A stretch of DNA of 64,000 bases from Imbricaverruca yamaguchii (GCA_034440575.1 JAOTOL010000885.1:91029-155028); one strand, 5' to 3'; shown: positions 32,931 through 45,251, counted from the first letter of the stretch. Numbers and translations: made by a program. The notes: generated by a model not told the origin, from the sequence alone.

Positions 32931-35900
32931 CTGCAACGCACGGCGACGCAGCGTCACGACGTGTCACCACCGCGCCCGCCATCTGGCAACCACCTCAGTC
33001 GGCAAAGGGGCACGGGACCGAGGTCACAATGTGCGTTTTCAGTGCGACGCTACAGCGCTAATAGTGTAAACTTCGTCAGAATATGTGTGTGTCGGGGATC
33101 AATCACTCATGTGATTTCTGCGCCAGAGGGTGCTGTTGATGGAGGCTCGGTGAGAATAACGGAATGAGGGGGACGGGAGCAAGACGCCACACAGTACCTC
33201 CGATACAAGATGGAAAGAGTACTAGGTGATGGAAGTTGATCCCCTGGTCCCAAGTGAGGGTTGGGACAATTCTAGACGAAGAAGGATAAGCGGTGTGCCA
33301 AATGGATAGGGGTGCTGGAGGAGGTCGTGGGTGACAGATAAGGATGAGGCACAGGACCCTCGTTAAGGGTGGTTGAGAAAGTCATGGGCGAGGGAGGAGG
33401 ATGGTCACGGACCAGGGCGTTTAAGGGGGTCGCGGACACCCGAGTAACATGGGCAGATATCTGCATCACAACTCCAGGTAGGAGGTCACAGCCATATCCG
33501 ACAGTTACACACATACCGGACAGTCACGGACATATATCGAGTTCCTGGCATGGCTTCTGTTCCACATAGGTCACCACATTCAAAACAGCACCGACACTGA
33601 CTATTAAGTCGGAGTATAATACGCTATATCTGTGGATGCCGAACTGTCCGGACGACACGAACAGCTCGTGTTCTATCTACCGTCGTGCATGGGAAACACA
33701 CCACTGTGCCTCAGACACTACTACGCGGAACACCAGATAGCTCTCTAGGTTCAAATGCCATCGAGTACTATCATCATGTTGACCTTTACCAAGAAGGTCG
33801 TCAAATATTAAATTCGTCAAGAGACGACTGTATTAAAGAGCAAGCGCATGACAGTTCCCGTGAAATTATGGGTCAAATCCAGGGCAGCGTACTATCAGGA
33901 TCAACTGTCGGAGTGGTCCAATACGGCGCGCACGTCTCGGCCGCCGAGATATTAAGTATGTCTAGGAAAGACAACAGCACTTTGCCTGTATGCTTTCATG
34001 CCTGGTGAGAATACCGAGCACTTCGAAAGAGCCGTGTGATGAACTCCTTTGGAAGCTTGTGCCGAAGGAGTCACCATCGTGGACACCGACCGGCGCTTGC
34101 TGTTGCATGCGACACAGCAGAGGTTGACACTGGTGCTGTGGCTGACAGGAGACAGGTGGCAAGGCGAGGCCAGCCTGCGATCAGAACTGAACACCCGACT
34201 AGATATGATCCCTGCAAAAAGGATAATTCGCATGGTTTTTGCAATGGATTGTCCGGGACCTACCAACGCTATCGTCCATCACTTTTCGACCACGACTAAG
34301 AGAAACAACCAGAAATAGAGCAATTTGCCATCGCTCACGGAAAGCACCAGATCATTCACCACATTCAGTCACATACTTCTGCCCTCAATGAATCTCTACC
34401 TGCAGCTATGTTCCGACTCCAACTCCATGAGCTAGTTACGATTGCCCGACATCACTTCAGCTTCCCCCTCCCCCTGCACTATCCGACATCACTTTAGCCA
34501 CCGCCCCATCCCCACTCTGCACCACCCGCCACCCGGGAGGTGGCGGGAGTGGCTGGTGTGCCAAGCCTCCTCGGAATCTGAGCAACAGGTGACGGGGAGG
34601 GGACCCCACTGAGTTGAGCAACAGGTGAGGGTGCGACCGGCCCATCCCCACCCTGACACTGCCCGGGGAATCTTTTTCGGATATTCTCCGCCGGCCTCAC
34701 GTTCACCAGACCTGCAAACAGGCGTCATAACTATTATCAGAGATCCATAGAATATGAGGTTAATTACGAACTCCTGAAAACAGGAAAACATGCAAATTCA
34801 ACCAATTAAACTTCAACACATTACACCTTATGTCAAATCCTCAAGGGTACCTACGGAACGATAGTAACCCTCTTCTCCCACTGGCAATTCCATCTCCCGC
34901 AAATCGCATCGCCCTTTTCTACGCTACCAGGCCATCCCTAATCCGCGATGACGAGCCTCAACGGCAACATTACCAGTGTGCAAACGTGCATCAGAACATC
35001 TTGTTGCCAACCTGCATTCACGTTCGTTGAACCCAAATGTTTTGGCAGTTAGTCAGCACGCATCAGAGCATTGCACGACCCCGAGTATATTTATTCAAGA
35101 CGGCTGGTACTTCATAATGGAAATATTTGATGCTGGCATGCCAAGATTGCGAGGTCGTTCACATGGGTTTGCGATAATAATTCCCATTATGTTCATATCA
35201 CGAGGACTCGGGTAAATGTTCCTTTAGTGGTACAATCGTTGCGAAGGATTCTTGAAAAGCCAGACGGGTGTGGTGCACAATTTACTTCGAAATCATAATA
35301 ATGTATTCTCACTATGTTCAGGGGAGGGAGGGTGCAGGTGGATGGATGTGCAGTCTGGTACACTGGCCCATGAACTACCGCAATGGATGTAAGCTAGACG
35401 TTAAACAAAAGTCCACTTTTCGCTGAAGCAGCTCATTCACTTCAAAGAAAAGCAAAATTTGAGTCAGTCTTGGTACGGCAGCTCGGCACGGGTCGCCTCA
35501 CCAATGAGCTCCAGCGGGAGGCGCTCTATGGATGCCAGCAAAGACCTTAACGGGACACGTCGGATGGCGACGGGACAAGACGGAACTGTGAAGCTCCAGT
35601 GGCGGCCATGCTAGCGTGAGCCGAGACGTCCACCACCCAGTGCACCTCGCAGAACATGCTGCTCGAGCAGTGGCGACCGCCCTCTCGCAAACTCGTCCCC
35701 GCGCCCTCCCGCCCTCTCACAAGCTCGTACCCAACTGCGGCAACGCCACCGATCTGCAGCCGTCACGTGACGTGTCGCCAGACAAATCGCACAGTGTCCG
35801 ACTGCCATCCCTACTTTCAGCAAACCGGTGGTCCTCCGGGGCAGGCCAATGCCGACGTTTCCTCGACAGCTGGCCATCGGCAACTTTAGCCATGCCCTGC

Positions 35901-36256
35901 GGCGATTCTGACTGAAACAGAGCCGCAAACTAGGCAACACATGGCGTCTTAATTTCGTATGACTGCATACATCTCCCACGTGACCGCATGATGTGATGAA
36001 ATCCGGCCATTTCGCAACAGACGCCACACATAACTGGCTGTAAAATGATCTGGGCCGATAGTTGCTACGAGGATAAACAGAGGGTCAACATTTGCTTAAA
36101 GCCAGATCAGGACGGATTCAGGTGTTATGAGGATTTAGGGGCATCTACCTGCCTGGTGTGGCGCTTTCGTCAGAAAATCGGTTCAGTGGGGAGAGCGGTG
36201 CAGTGGGTGCACGGGGTGCAATCAACCACACTGAAACGCTTTTTCCTTCCAAGGGG
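32931..36256. other. intergenic, no supported gene
   Basis: A weak CpG excess persists to about 33070. 33220-33440 has loosely periodic GGTCGTGGGTGACAGATAAG-like phrases. Adjacent plus frames at 33685-34008 and 34049-34318 look somewhat protein-like but are in different frames, match nothing I know and are interrupted. If they form a gene it is broken. Confidence 0.35.
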
Positions 36257-36313
36257 TTAGTTATTGAGTTATTGGGGCTTTAGGGCGCATCGACTACTTT
36301 GGTCGTGTAGTGC
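36257..36313 (+). repeat. dispersed repeat fragment, copy 3
   Basis: GGGGCTTTAGGGCGCATCGA followed by GTAGTGCCCATCCA matches 555-622 in order and spacing. Confidence 0.5.
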
Positions 36314-38142
36314 CCATCCATCCAAGGGGATACCTATTTTTTCTCCAAGGAGCACTTCGGCGTACGTATCCCCAAAACATGGGCATGACGGACATGTGCA
36401 AGGGGACAAAGAAGAGCACACGAACTCTCTCAATGTGTATCGGCTCGCGAATTGTGTGCCCCCCCCCAATGTGCACGTGTTTTCCAGCCAACCATCGCTC
36501 AACTCGGCCCACTCAGAACGACTCAGTGCACGGCACGTCGCACTTGCCAGCTTTTGCGAGGCACTTGTGCACACGGGGCCCGCGACTGTGACCTGCTCAG
36601 CGCCAGGATCCTGACGGAGTGTGGCCACGCGTCAGCAGTAGCGCTGGACTCCGTTCAAAAGCCGTCTGGCGGGACTGGCATGCCTTCTGCCGTGTGGAAG
36701 CGGGCGGGTCATGCCCATGCATCGGAGTTATTATGAACGGTCGTCGGAGAACCGTACGCCTACGCCTCAGCTGTCAGGCTGGAAAACATTCGAGAACATC
36801 GTCCGCGAAGCCCTGTTGCAGGCGTGCCTCCCCGATCTGCACTCATCCCAGCGCTGATTCCTTCTAAACTACTCCTGCACCACGCACCTTCCCCGCTGTT
36901 CATTAGCACTGTTTGGCGTCTGCTTCGAGCGGAAAACAAACAGATGAGATCCACACCGACCACTCATACGCATTAATCAGCGTCAGTCGCATGTCATTGC
37001 TGAACAAGCCCCCTCACTGTCCCAGCATAACTGGACCCGTGTGCTCTTCACTGGAATCATACCCAGGAAATCATCCAAAACGCGTAGTTCCGAACCGTCA
37101 TGCATGAAAAAGTCCAGCTGTATTTCGATGCGTGCATCTTGTGTTCGACTGGGCGGTACACTGGAACAGTTTCTTTCTGCCGTTTCCAGTCGATATTGCC
37201 GATAGTACGCAGAGTGAGTGGAGTGTGTACACTCATCATGTGCAAATTCACCACCAAAATAACAGCTCTGCTATGATAGCTCAATACCACCGAGTGTAAA
37301 ACCATATTCGCTCCGTCCACCTCACTTCTTCAACACTCTTATTCTCTGGAGGGACATCACTGGAAGTGCCCTTCACACACATGCGATCTTTGAATTCTCA
37401 ACGCCGAGCTAACCTTCGCACATCACACGGACACGAGCGTCTCAAAAACAATCAGAACGCTTGATCATTTAATGCCAAGCATGAAAACGCCGTCGTACCT
37501 TTGTAAGGCATATTTACCGCTCGGTCCGGGAACATCAGTTAAACTCTCTAGACAAGCCGGCTTTTAGGCGAGCCGATTGCGACAGTCAATACGAATAAAA
37601 AACGGACTCATAGCACACCTGTTGCTAATCTGCAACCAATTCCCTATAGTGTCCTATCAGTGAACTTCAACGGCCATTGTGTGCGTTCGGGTCCGATGTG
37701 TTCAGGAATACCGACCCCAGGATGATCGGGTGTCCCCCATGCGCGTTCATGGTCTGCTGGTCTGTGGCCGATGTGTGTGCAATGATGCAACTCCGGTGTT
37801 GAGGGCACGATATTTGTTGATGTTATTGACATTGTGTAGTGTCTAAGTTAATGTGTGTCTATCGTGTGTATATTGTTCCATCACTTGGCTGCGTCCGCAA
37901 TTGGGCATGCGTGCGGATGCATGTACTCGCAATAAACAAATAATCGGCCAAACAACGAAGGCTATCAATGGTTAGCTTGCGGTTGATGGAGCAAACATCG
38001 TCACTGACTTCGTGCTTAGGCCACAAAGTGTCCAGAGTTTCTTTTGGGTTGAAGACATTCGAGATCGGTGAGAAGTCAGTAACTCCATTGGAATTTGAAA
38101 AGGTAGCTAGTGAGGTAGCATCATTGAGAACAAAATGGAACG
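36314..38142. other. intergenic, possible 5' remnants of a LINE
   Basis: Nothing recognised with confidence. The part nearest 38142 may be the decayed reverse-transcriptase portion of the LINE whose RNase H follows, but no polymerase motif could be read. Confidence 0.3.
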
Positions 38143-39420
38143 ATGCACATCACGCGCACTACTAGCGGTAAATGGTACCCATTGGCAAAAATGCACAAAT
38201 CATGCCTCCAGAAACAACACTACAGCTCCGTGATATGTCATGCCGTGATACATGGTCACCAAAAGACCCATACAGGCTACGTCCTGACACCCACTCCACC
38301 TCCATCTCGAAGCGATGCGCAAAGCGCGATAACATACTCTGTGCACTTGCAGGTACAGACTGGGGAGAAGACAGGAAAACACTACTGCGACTCCACACAT
38401 AATACAACTCATTCTAGAATACAAAAGCATCATTTTGCCACCATCTCACAAAGCCAGAGCCAAAAGTTAGAAATGATTAAAACAGCTGCATCAGAGCAGC
38501 CACAGGCGCCCTCAGCACCACACCGATAGCCAGTCTTCTAGTGGACTCAAACACGCCCCCCATTCCACTTCATGAAGACACAACAGCTGTGCCGCTACCA
38601 CATCAAAATCAAAGTGAGCACAAATCATCCGGCACAGCGCTGCTTTAAATCTGACAGATACGACAAGAGCCGATTTGGGCGCGAACTTCCACCATATAGC
38701 ATTCAAATTGTCATGGCATTCTCAGATTTTAACCTCGCAATGGCATCCACTGCAGCTCGACCGCCCACTGGACCATTCTGGACTCTCAGTCAATCAAAGG
38801 TCGAATACTTGCTCTCGGAGAAGAAATCCACTATCACATCTGCGGAAATTCTTGGCAGCTTCCACAAGTTCGTCGATGACGACAATCGCAAAATACTCGT
38901 ATTCACGGATGGGTCGAAATACGAGGCTAAGATAGACATCGGCATCACTGGGCAAGGTCTCACACTTTCCAAGCGCCTATCGGATAACTTCCCCATCTAC
39001 TCCACTGAAGCAATGGCCATTCTGGTCGCTATCTCCATTGTTATGAGACATAAAGCTAGAAACGTAGTAATTTACTAAGACTCCAAATGCGTCCTTCAGT
39101 CAATTAGTAACATCCACGATTGTTCACATCACGTCATTGATAAAATCCAACAAATTGTGGCCCATAACGTCCAAATGAACTTCTCCTTCCTGTGGATTCC
39201 GGGCCCCGTCAACATTCCAGGTAACAAAGAAGCAAACCGGCCCGCATATCAAGCCTTAGCATCGAACGCTTACCCGAGCGCGGGATGTTCGGTAGACGAT
39301 TGCAAAGCACTCCTACAACTAAAGCACTCGAAGCCTCAATTAGAGGGTGACCAATACACAACACTTCACTACGACACTGGCAACGTCACGTTAAGCATAG
39401 GCCACATACTGCTAGACTAA
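38143..39420 (+). pseudogene. LINE ORF2 C-terminal part with RNase H domain, decayed
   Basis: From about 38572 one frame encodes the post-polymerase region and an RNase H domain, the type that removes RNA from the cDNA hybrid in I/Jockey-like LINEs. Visible pieces are ILVFTDGSKYE (first catalytic Asp), STEAMAILVAI (catalytic Glu) and, after an in-frame TAA at 39076, DSKCVLQSI (catalytic Asp). NFSFLWIPGPVNIPGNKEAN follows with the terminal W-I-P-G/N-x-E/A-N block. The frame ends at 39420. The upstream segment 38143-38530 is open but unrecognisable, with stops between it and 38572. The copy is 5'-truncated and dead, and its codon use is distinct from the LINE at 47.8 kb. Confidence 0.8.
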
Positions 39421-39639
39421 AGTAGCTTTAGCTCTTGAAGAGAACCCCTTAAGCCATTTTGCCAAAATAGAGGGTATCACCCTATCGCTTTAATCGCTTC
39501 TCGATGGTAAATACCCAGGGCTCCTTCGATTGCTATTTGAATATCTGTAAAGCACAAGCCTAGCAGGCGCACTGTAGGCACCACACCACCAACACCCACA
39601 TCAAATCGCAATGCATGACCGCAAAATCCTAGTAGGAAG

Positions 39640-40231
39640 CACGTAAATAGCTACCCCCGCATGGCGTCGAACGAACATGAGCCGATTTGCTTCCCACTTC
39701 GAAATAAATGACTGCATAGCAGTGCGTCGGAAGTAGATGAGCCGACTTGCTTTAGGAAAACAAAAACAAAAAAGAAAAAGAAAAACTAGTATAACGCAAA
39801 ACGACTACCCAGAGGAGTCATCGGACGTAGATGAGTGGAGTTGTCTTGCAACGTAAACGGCTACCCAGAGGTACAGCGTACGTAGAAGAGCCGAATAGCA
39901 AAACACCGTGCTAACCCAACTGACAATCTGCATGGCATGCTTTGACTAATCCGCCACTAACCCCACCACACCCAAACTACAAATTATTTTGTGGAGGAAT
40001 ACAATAAAATTAAAACCGTTTAGACATCTGGGAGATGTCCCCAGCCTAGCCTCGCCTTCAGCATCTAAAATATCACACAAACTATAACGTAAAATTCCCT
40101 TTACAAATCCCCACAAACCCCACACACAAAAAAAAATTATTTTGTGGGGATACATAATTAAACCGTTTGCATCTTGTCCCCAGCCTACCTCCCTTCTCTA
40201 AAAAAACAATAAACGTAAAATTCCCTTAACT
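39640..40231 (+). repeat. tandem repeats in the LINE 3' flank
   Basis: Two systems. First, three or four degenerate units of about 75-80 bp (GCTACCC...GTAGATGAGCCGACTTGC) at 39640-39940. Second, two units of about 140 bp (AAATTATTTTGTGG, AAACCGTTT, TGTCCCCAGCCTA, CGTAAAATTCCCTT) at about 39950-40105 and 40106-40231. They directly follow the RNase H pseudogene and may be its 3' untranslated region. Confidence 0.65.
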
Positions 40232-40480
40232 TAAACGTTCACTTGACTACCTTGATTGCAAAGACTCGCTTTTATAGACAAACTAACGCACACGCTTTAA
40301 AGGCGGCGCAAATTACCTTTATGGTCCGGCACGCCTAAGAAAATCCCGCTCCTCTCCCTGCACCACAATACGGCCAACGTGACCCACCGCTGTACGGTGG
40401 CCAGCAGAGGCGGCTGCTCAGGGTACACTTCGCTGCCCCGAGCGGCAGGACCCAAGCGTGCTGGACAACAGAGCGGGCCG

Positions 40481-40631
40481 TCAGGTAGGCCACTGCCGCC
40501 ACTGCCGGGCCGGCTGCGGGCCGGCTGCGGGCCGGCTGCGAGGCGGCTGCGAGGCGTCTCCGGCACAGCACGCCGACCGGCTCTCCTGCACTATCGACCC
40601 GTCGCCGACCCGGTGCACCTCGAACGGCACT
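40481..40631 (-). CDS. candidate exon, function unknown
   Basis: After a strong acceptor on the minus strand (CTGATTGATTTCTCGCATGCTGCCCAG in shape: pyrimidine-rich then CAG) one frame reads VPFEVHRVGDGSIVQESRSA, then CCAGDASQPP and a Pro/Arg-rich tail to a TGA at 40483-40481. Third positions in this frame are almost all G or C. No family is recognised. The tail falls in an 11-bp GC repeat (40499-40556). An overlapping plus frame (DRLSCTIDPSPTRCTSNGTL) is also GC3-rich, so the strand is not certain. Confidence 0.25.
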
Positions 40632-40682
40632 CTGGGCAGCATGCGAGAAATCAATCAGAAAGTGTCGCGGCTAACGGCGCCG

Positions 40683-40862
40683 CACTGCAGCGCGGGCGCC
40701 GAGCAGTGGCGCCCGCGGACGGACGTGGGCAGCAGTCGCGCCGGGCGCCGAGCAGTAGCGCCCGCGGACGGACGTGGGCAGCAGTCGCGCCGGGCGCCGA
40801 GCAGTAGCGCCCGCGGACGGACGTGGGCAGCAGTCGCGCCGGGCGCCGAGCAGTAGCGCCCG
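40683..40862. repeat. 49-bp GC-rich minisatellite, 3.5 copies
   Basis: The unit GGGCGCCGAGCAGTAGCGCC plus CGCGGACGGACGTGGGCAGCAGTCGCGCC is repeated almost without change. The last copy is cut at AGTAGCGCCCGAGTAG. Confidence 0.92.
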
Positions 40863-41690
40863 AGTAGAAGCCAGCCACAGACCAGCCTGCTTCACACAAC
40901 GACTTATTTATGCTCGGCGCAGAATAGTAATCCATGGGTTTGCATCATATAATATCCTTAAAGTCTGAGACCTACAAAACTACAACCACCTACATACATA
41001 GTCTTCAAATGAAGGGCAGCTTTCAAGTTATTCCAGGCGAATCTTTGATTTTTTTTTTGATGACTCGGACTTCACTGGATGCTAAAGATATGTGTGGTAA
41101 AAGGTCAGTACTTTGGCGTGTATCGTCAAGCCTCCACAACCTCACGCAACATCTATTTATAATCCAATGAAGTCCGATGATCATCCAGGAACCAAATTAT
41201 AGGTAATTGCCACCCTCGAAATAAATTGGCCTTCCCGGCGGTGTAACAAGCGCTTCGTCAGCTGAACTACGAAGCTGAAAAAGAAGGCCACTTTTCCTCT
41301 CGATAAGAAGTGTCAATTTCAGCACATGCCGCGCTGATTCTCCTCTTGATCGTCTCGATGCTTTTAACTCTAATTAGCACCATCGGTCATATATACCGAC
41401 ATACAGTAGCTTGAGGCCGCTGGCAGATATATGAAGCGACTGCCAAATTTTGGGCCGGAAAAGGGCTTACGAATGCACAGAACGAGATGGAATGCTTCGT
41501 CTCTCACTGAATTGAAAGGACCAACTACGATTGAAAGATATTACAGTGTTCGTCATTGCTATTCGCAACGCTATGAGAATAGCATATATCTACCTATCTT
41601 GACTAAATATAGGAAGAGGCTGTGTTAACGTGGCTCACAAACATATCAATTACCTGCACTTGCAATTGCAGCTAATTGACATTAGCAACA
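40863..41690. other. intergenic, nothing recognised
   Basis: Unique AT-rich sequence between two minisatellites. Confidence 0.4.
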
Positions 41691-41692
41691 GA

Positions 41693-41960
41693 GGGCTATC
41701 AGCACAAGTGCTAATAGCCCTTCGGTGACGAGTCACCCTCCGGTGGCGATTAGCCCTCCGGTGGCGAGCAGCCCTCCGGTGGCGAGCAGCCCTCCGGTGG
41801 CGAGCAGCCCTCGTGCCGAGTCACCCTCCGGTGGCGATTAGCCCTCCGGTGGCGAGCAGCCCTCCGGTGGCGATTAGCCCTCCGGTGGCGAGTCGCCCTT
41901 CGATGGCGATTAGCCCTCCGGTGGCGATTAGCCCTCCGGTGGCGAGTCGCCCTTCGATGA
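41693..41960. repeat. 18-bp minisatellite with a hairpin at its edge
   Basis: The unit CCCTCCGGTGGCGA(G/T)(C/T)AG is present about 13 times from 41713, in two alternating forms (GAGCAG and GATTAG). The plus frame gives SPPVAS/SPPVAI hexapeptides. A near-perfect hairpin (AGGGCTAT..AGCA, loop CAAG, complement) lies at 41693-41722. Confidence 0.9.
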
Positions 41961-42180
41961 CAAAAAGGGACAATGCTTACTATGGTGCTTACTATGGAAC
42001 CACTGACTGTTTAAACATGCGCAGTATTGGTGTACGTCGTGAATAGAAATACATCGTTAGCATAGCACGTACTGACCGCGTGTTTTTTTAGCGGGTGAAA
42101 TGCTACTTTCGCGCCGCCGTTTGGAAACGTACGAGGAATTTCAGAAGCTGTATGGAACAGGTACAAAAGGCAATCGGGGA

Positions 42181-42657
42181 TCATGCACCTGTTGTGCAAC
42201 TCACAACATGAAACAATGGCGCCCGCATTAGCGCCGGAAAAACGGTTTCCCGCTGCGAGGTCAGGAGATGAAAGGCTGTTCCCGCGCTCAGCTTTATCCC
42301 GCGCACTAGGGGTGTCCGATGATGGCCGCCGCCAGCGCACAGCAATGATCCAGCCGGCACGAGACCCGCCGCCATCCTGCTCCGCCACGACCGCACTGGC
42401 AGAGATCGATAGAGCTGATGGATCTCCTCGGTGGTCGGCGTACACGGCGTGTCCGCATACGCCCAGCCCACGATCCGTGTGCGCCCCATCCGCCTCCCCT
42501 CCCTCCCGCACCGCTCGGTATGCACGCCCACCAACCCACACCTCTTCCGCACAGTGCTGGAGTCCACCACCTCTCCCTTCGCCTCCAGGCGGTGGCGGTG
42601 TCCGTCCCCGGTGCGCCCGAGTGTCCGATGTCCGGTGTCAGGTCGGTGTCCGGTCAA
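42181..42657 (-). CDS. candidate coding segment, function unknown
   Basis: The minus strand has a 158-codon open frame with strongly G/C third positions in its middle part. It includes HRLEAKGEVVDSSTVRKRC, GLVGVHTERC, RTRIVGWAYADTPCTPTTEE and IHQLYRSLPV. The biased part spans roughly 42340-42610 and the remainder may be intron. I recognise no family. It lies immediately next to the 42-bp minisatellite, and overlapping frames on both strands are open, so this may be chance in GC-rich sequence. Confidence 0.25.
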   Translation of the reverse strand: MTGHRPDTGHRTLGRTGDGHRHRLEAKGEVVDSSTVRKRCGLVGVHTERCGREGRRMGRTRIVGWAYADTPCTPTTEEIHQLYRSLPVRSWRSRMAAGLVPAGSLLCAGGGHHRTPLVRGIKLSAGTAFHLLTSQRETVFPALMRAPLFHVVSCTTGA

Positions 42658-42702
42658 TGTCCGGACCCTATGGCCTGGTCAATGTCCGGTGCACTGAGCT
42701 GC

Positions 42703-43316
42703 ACCGGAGACCCACACTATGGTCCCCCGCCTGTGTGGGCCGGCACCGGAGACCCACACCATGGTCCCCCGCCTGTGTGGGCCGGCACCGGAGACCCACA
42801 CCATGGTCCCCCGCCTGTGTGGGCCGGCACCGGAGACCCACACCATGGTCCCCCGCCTGTGTGGGCCGGCACCGGAGACCCACACCATGGTCCCCCGCCT
42901 GTGTGGGCCGGCACTGGAGACCCACACGATGGTCCCCCGCCTGTGTGGGCCGGCACCGGAGACCCACACGATGGTCCCCCGCCTGTGTGGGCCGGCACCG
43001 GAGACCCACACGATGGTCCCCCGCCTGTGTGGGCCGGCACTGGAGACCCACACCATGGTCCCCCGCCTGTGTGGGCCGGCACCGGAGACCCACACGATGG
43101 TCCCCCGCCTGTGTGGGCCGGCACCGGAGGCCCACACTATGGTCCCCACCTGTGTGGGCCGGCACTGGAGACCCACACGATGGTCCCCCGTCTGTGAGGG
43201 CCGGCACTGGAGACCCACACGATGGTCCCCCGCCTGTGTGGGCCCGGACAGGAGGCCCACACGATGGTCCCCCGCCTGTGTGGGCCGGCACCGGAGACCC
43301 ACACGATGGTCCTCTG
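42703..43316. repeat. 42-bp minisatellite, about 14.5 copies
   Basis: The unit GGTCCCCCGCCTGTGTGGGC plus CGGCACCGGAGACCCACACCAT recurs with a few diagnostic variants (ACCAT, ACGAT, ACTAT; ACCGG or ACTGG). The period is a multiple of three, and the unit has no stop in five or six frames. Long artificial frames (up to 388 codons) therefore cross it on both strands; I regard these as repeat artefacts. Confidence 0.95.
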
Positions 43317-43515
43317 AAACCTCTGAAAAGTAGAGCCACCAGGTTATAAAAAGAAACCACTTGTTTGCATGTCGCATGCATTTACTGGGCGGACGTGGCA
43401 CTAAAACCAAGCAGCCGGCTGCTGCGGATGTTTGGCTTCACAGGCGCAACCAGAGCCGACATTCGAGACATGCCACGGCAGAGTGCGCTGAACTCCTGCT
43501 CCGCAAGGTGCACGT

Positions 43516-43640
43516 GCAGGGTCCATGGTCAGCCAGGGGCAGTCAGGTGCAGCCAGGGGAAGCCAGGGACAATCAGGGTCAGTCAGGGGCAGTCAGTATC
43601 ACTCAGGGGAAGCCAGGGACAGCCCAGAACAGCCAGATGG
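43516..43640. repeat. short 10-12-bp repeat (CAGCCAGGG / CAGTCAGGG)
   Basis: Around ten units of CAGCCAGGGGCAGTCAGG-like sequence with varied spacing. Confidence 0.75.
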
Positions 43641-43721
43641 TCTCGGCGAGGTCGACGGTCACGTGGCTCTACTGGCGGAGACTGCGGCCAATTGTGAGCA
43701 CAACATCCGAACGTCCGTGTC

Positions 43722-44190
43722 CATGTCCGTGACGGACGGCCCGTGTCCCCGTGTCCGTGTCCTTCACGGACGGTCCGACTTATGACCGTGACGGACGGTC
43801 TGGTCCGTGTCCGTGACGGACGGTTCGGCTCATGTCCGTGACGGACGGCCCGGCTCATGACCGTGACGGACGGCCCGGCTCATGTCCTTAACGGACGGTC
43901 CGGCTCATGGCCTTGACGGACGATCCGGCTGATGTCCGTGACGGAGGTCCGGCTGATGACCGTGACGGACGGTCTGGTCCGTGTCCGTGACGGACGGTTC
44001 GGCTCATGTCCTTGACGGACGGCCCGGCTGATGACCGTGACGGACGGTCCGGCTGATGTCCTTGACGGACGGTCCGGGTGATGTCCTTGACGGACGGTCC
44101 GGCTGATGACCGTGACGGACGGTCCGGCTGATGACCGTGACGGACGGTCCGGCTGATGACCGTGACGGACGGTCCGGCTCATGTCCGTCG
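43722..44190. repeat. 25-bp minisatellite, about 18 copies
   Basis: Unit GACCGTGACGGACGGTCCGG plus CTGAT, with GTCCGTGACGG and GTCCTTGACGG variants. CCGTGACGGACGG is partly self-complementary. The array stops a few bases before a truncated MITE. Confidence 0.92.
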
Positions 44191-44198
44191 CTCATGTC

Positions 44199-44969
44199 CT
44201 AAAATCCAAACTAAGCATCGCACAAAAACGAAAGAGGTATCATCGGAAAGCGCTCGACGAGTAGGGTCCGGGTTCGCCCTCCCCCAAAAAATCCCCAAAA
44301 GTGACGTCACCAGGGGGCTAGATTTTCACGACTTTTCACGACTTACATTATGTTTTTGACTCTGGGGAGTTCATTTTGGGGTATATGAAAAAAACAAAAT
44401 TTATTTGGAATGAGAAAACGACAGCGAAATCGACAAGGGCTATAATTTTTTGGCCCTCCAAATATTTTTTGGTTTGTTGAAATTTCACAATTTTGAGTTT
44501 TCAAGTTTTCTTTAACTTTCCTTTTCCAATGGGCAGAGCAGACCGAGAAAGGTTGTTGGATGTCAACTTGCCTTCACAAAAATGCTTACTTTAGCCAGTA
44601 TGCTGCATGTGAACTGCAATTTGGCAAGTACGCAAAATTTATATGTAGTCAAAAGAGAGAGAAAAAATTCAACTCGTATGTTTTGTTGCATCCGTAAAGA
44701 TAAGCAAACACTGAAAATTTCATTAAAATATCTGTATCCGTTAAAGCGTGACGACTGGTTGAACATTTTTGGAGGTGACATCACTTGACCTTGACTAACT
44801 CCTTGACCCTAGATGACCTGACCTAAAAATGTTGAATCAGCATGTCAAATTTGTGTGGGAAAAGGAATGCCAAAATTGGGCGCGCTGTCCCGCGCCGTTC
44901 GTCCGCTATCCGTGAAAAACCTGAGGGGGCGGTTGAAGACCCCCCCCCTCCCCCGAGACGGGACGGGTT
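44199..44969. mobile_element. MITE with CCGTCTCGGG ends, copy 2 (one end lost)
   Basis: An inverted, longer copy of the element at 26863-27378. Matching pieces include CATCGGAAAGCGCTCGACGA, GTGACGTCAC (44301-44310), TTTTCACGACTTTTCACGAC, and near the right end CTGAGGGGGCGGTTGAAGAC followed by CCCCCGAGACGGGACGGG. The other inverted end is missing by about 30 bp, and the copy abuts the 25-bp minisatellite. No transposase. Confidence 0.75.
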
Positions 44970-44978
44970 AATTGCGCG

Positions 44979-45251
44979 CGCGCCAAGTCGTTCTGATGAC
45001 GGCTCGCCCCCAGGGTTCACACACACAGCCTGTCGGCCATCGTACAATAGGCGCAGCGTACAGGTGAAGTGTCCCCACCCCTCATCGTCGCCACAGTTGG
45101 TCGATCGCAGCTGGGTCAGCAGCTCGAAACCGGCACCGCCGGCGGAGATCTGTTGTGCTAAGCGGAACACCAGTCTGAGAGGAGCCCGACGCCGGACATC
45201 CTTGCAGTCTCGTAGTGTGCAAGCCAGCGTATTCACAAACGAAGCATTTTG
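44979..45251 (-). CDS. candidate extracellular exon, CUB-like then Cys-rich
   Basis: The minus frame is open from a possible acceptor (GTCTGCCGTCTGAG before 45251). It contains ASFVNTLACTLRDCKDV, APLRLVFRLAQQISAGGAGF, then ELLTQLRSTNCGDDEGWGHF, TCTLRLLYDGRQAVCV. The stretch LRLVF....GAGFELL.QLR resembles the second half of a CUB domain. The following C..F.C....C resembles the start of an LDL-receptor class A repeat. CUB domains are extracellular beta-sandwich modules. The 3' boundary is unclear because no good donor is visible before the MITE end at 44969. An opposing plus frame is also open. The family call is an inference from pattern only. Confidence 0.3.

Noticed and set aside
33685..34318. 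Two adjacent plus frames as one broken gene
   Set aside because: They look somewhat protein-like but are in different frames and match no family I know.
42183..43349. 388-codon plus-strand frame and equally long minus-strand frames
   Set aside because: Produced by a 42-bp repeat that is a multiple of three and lacks stops. The translation is pure repeat and all frames are open.
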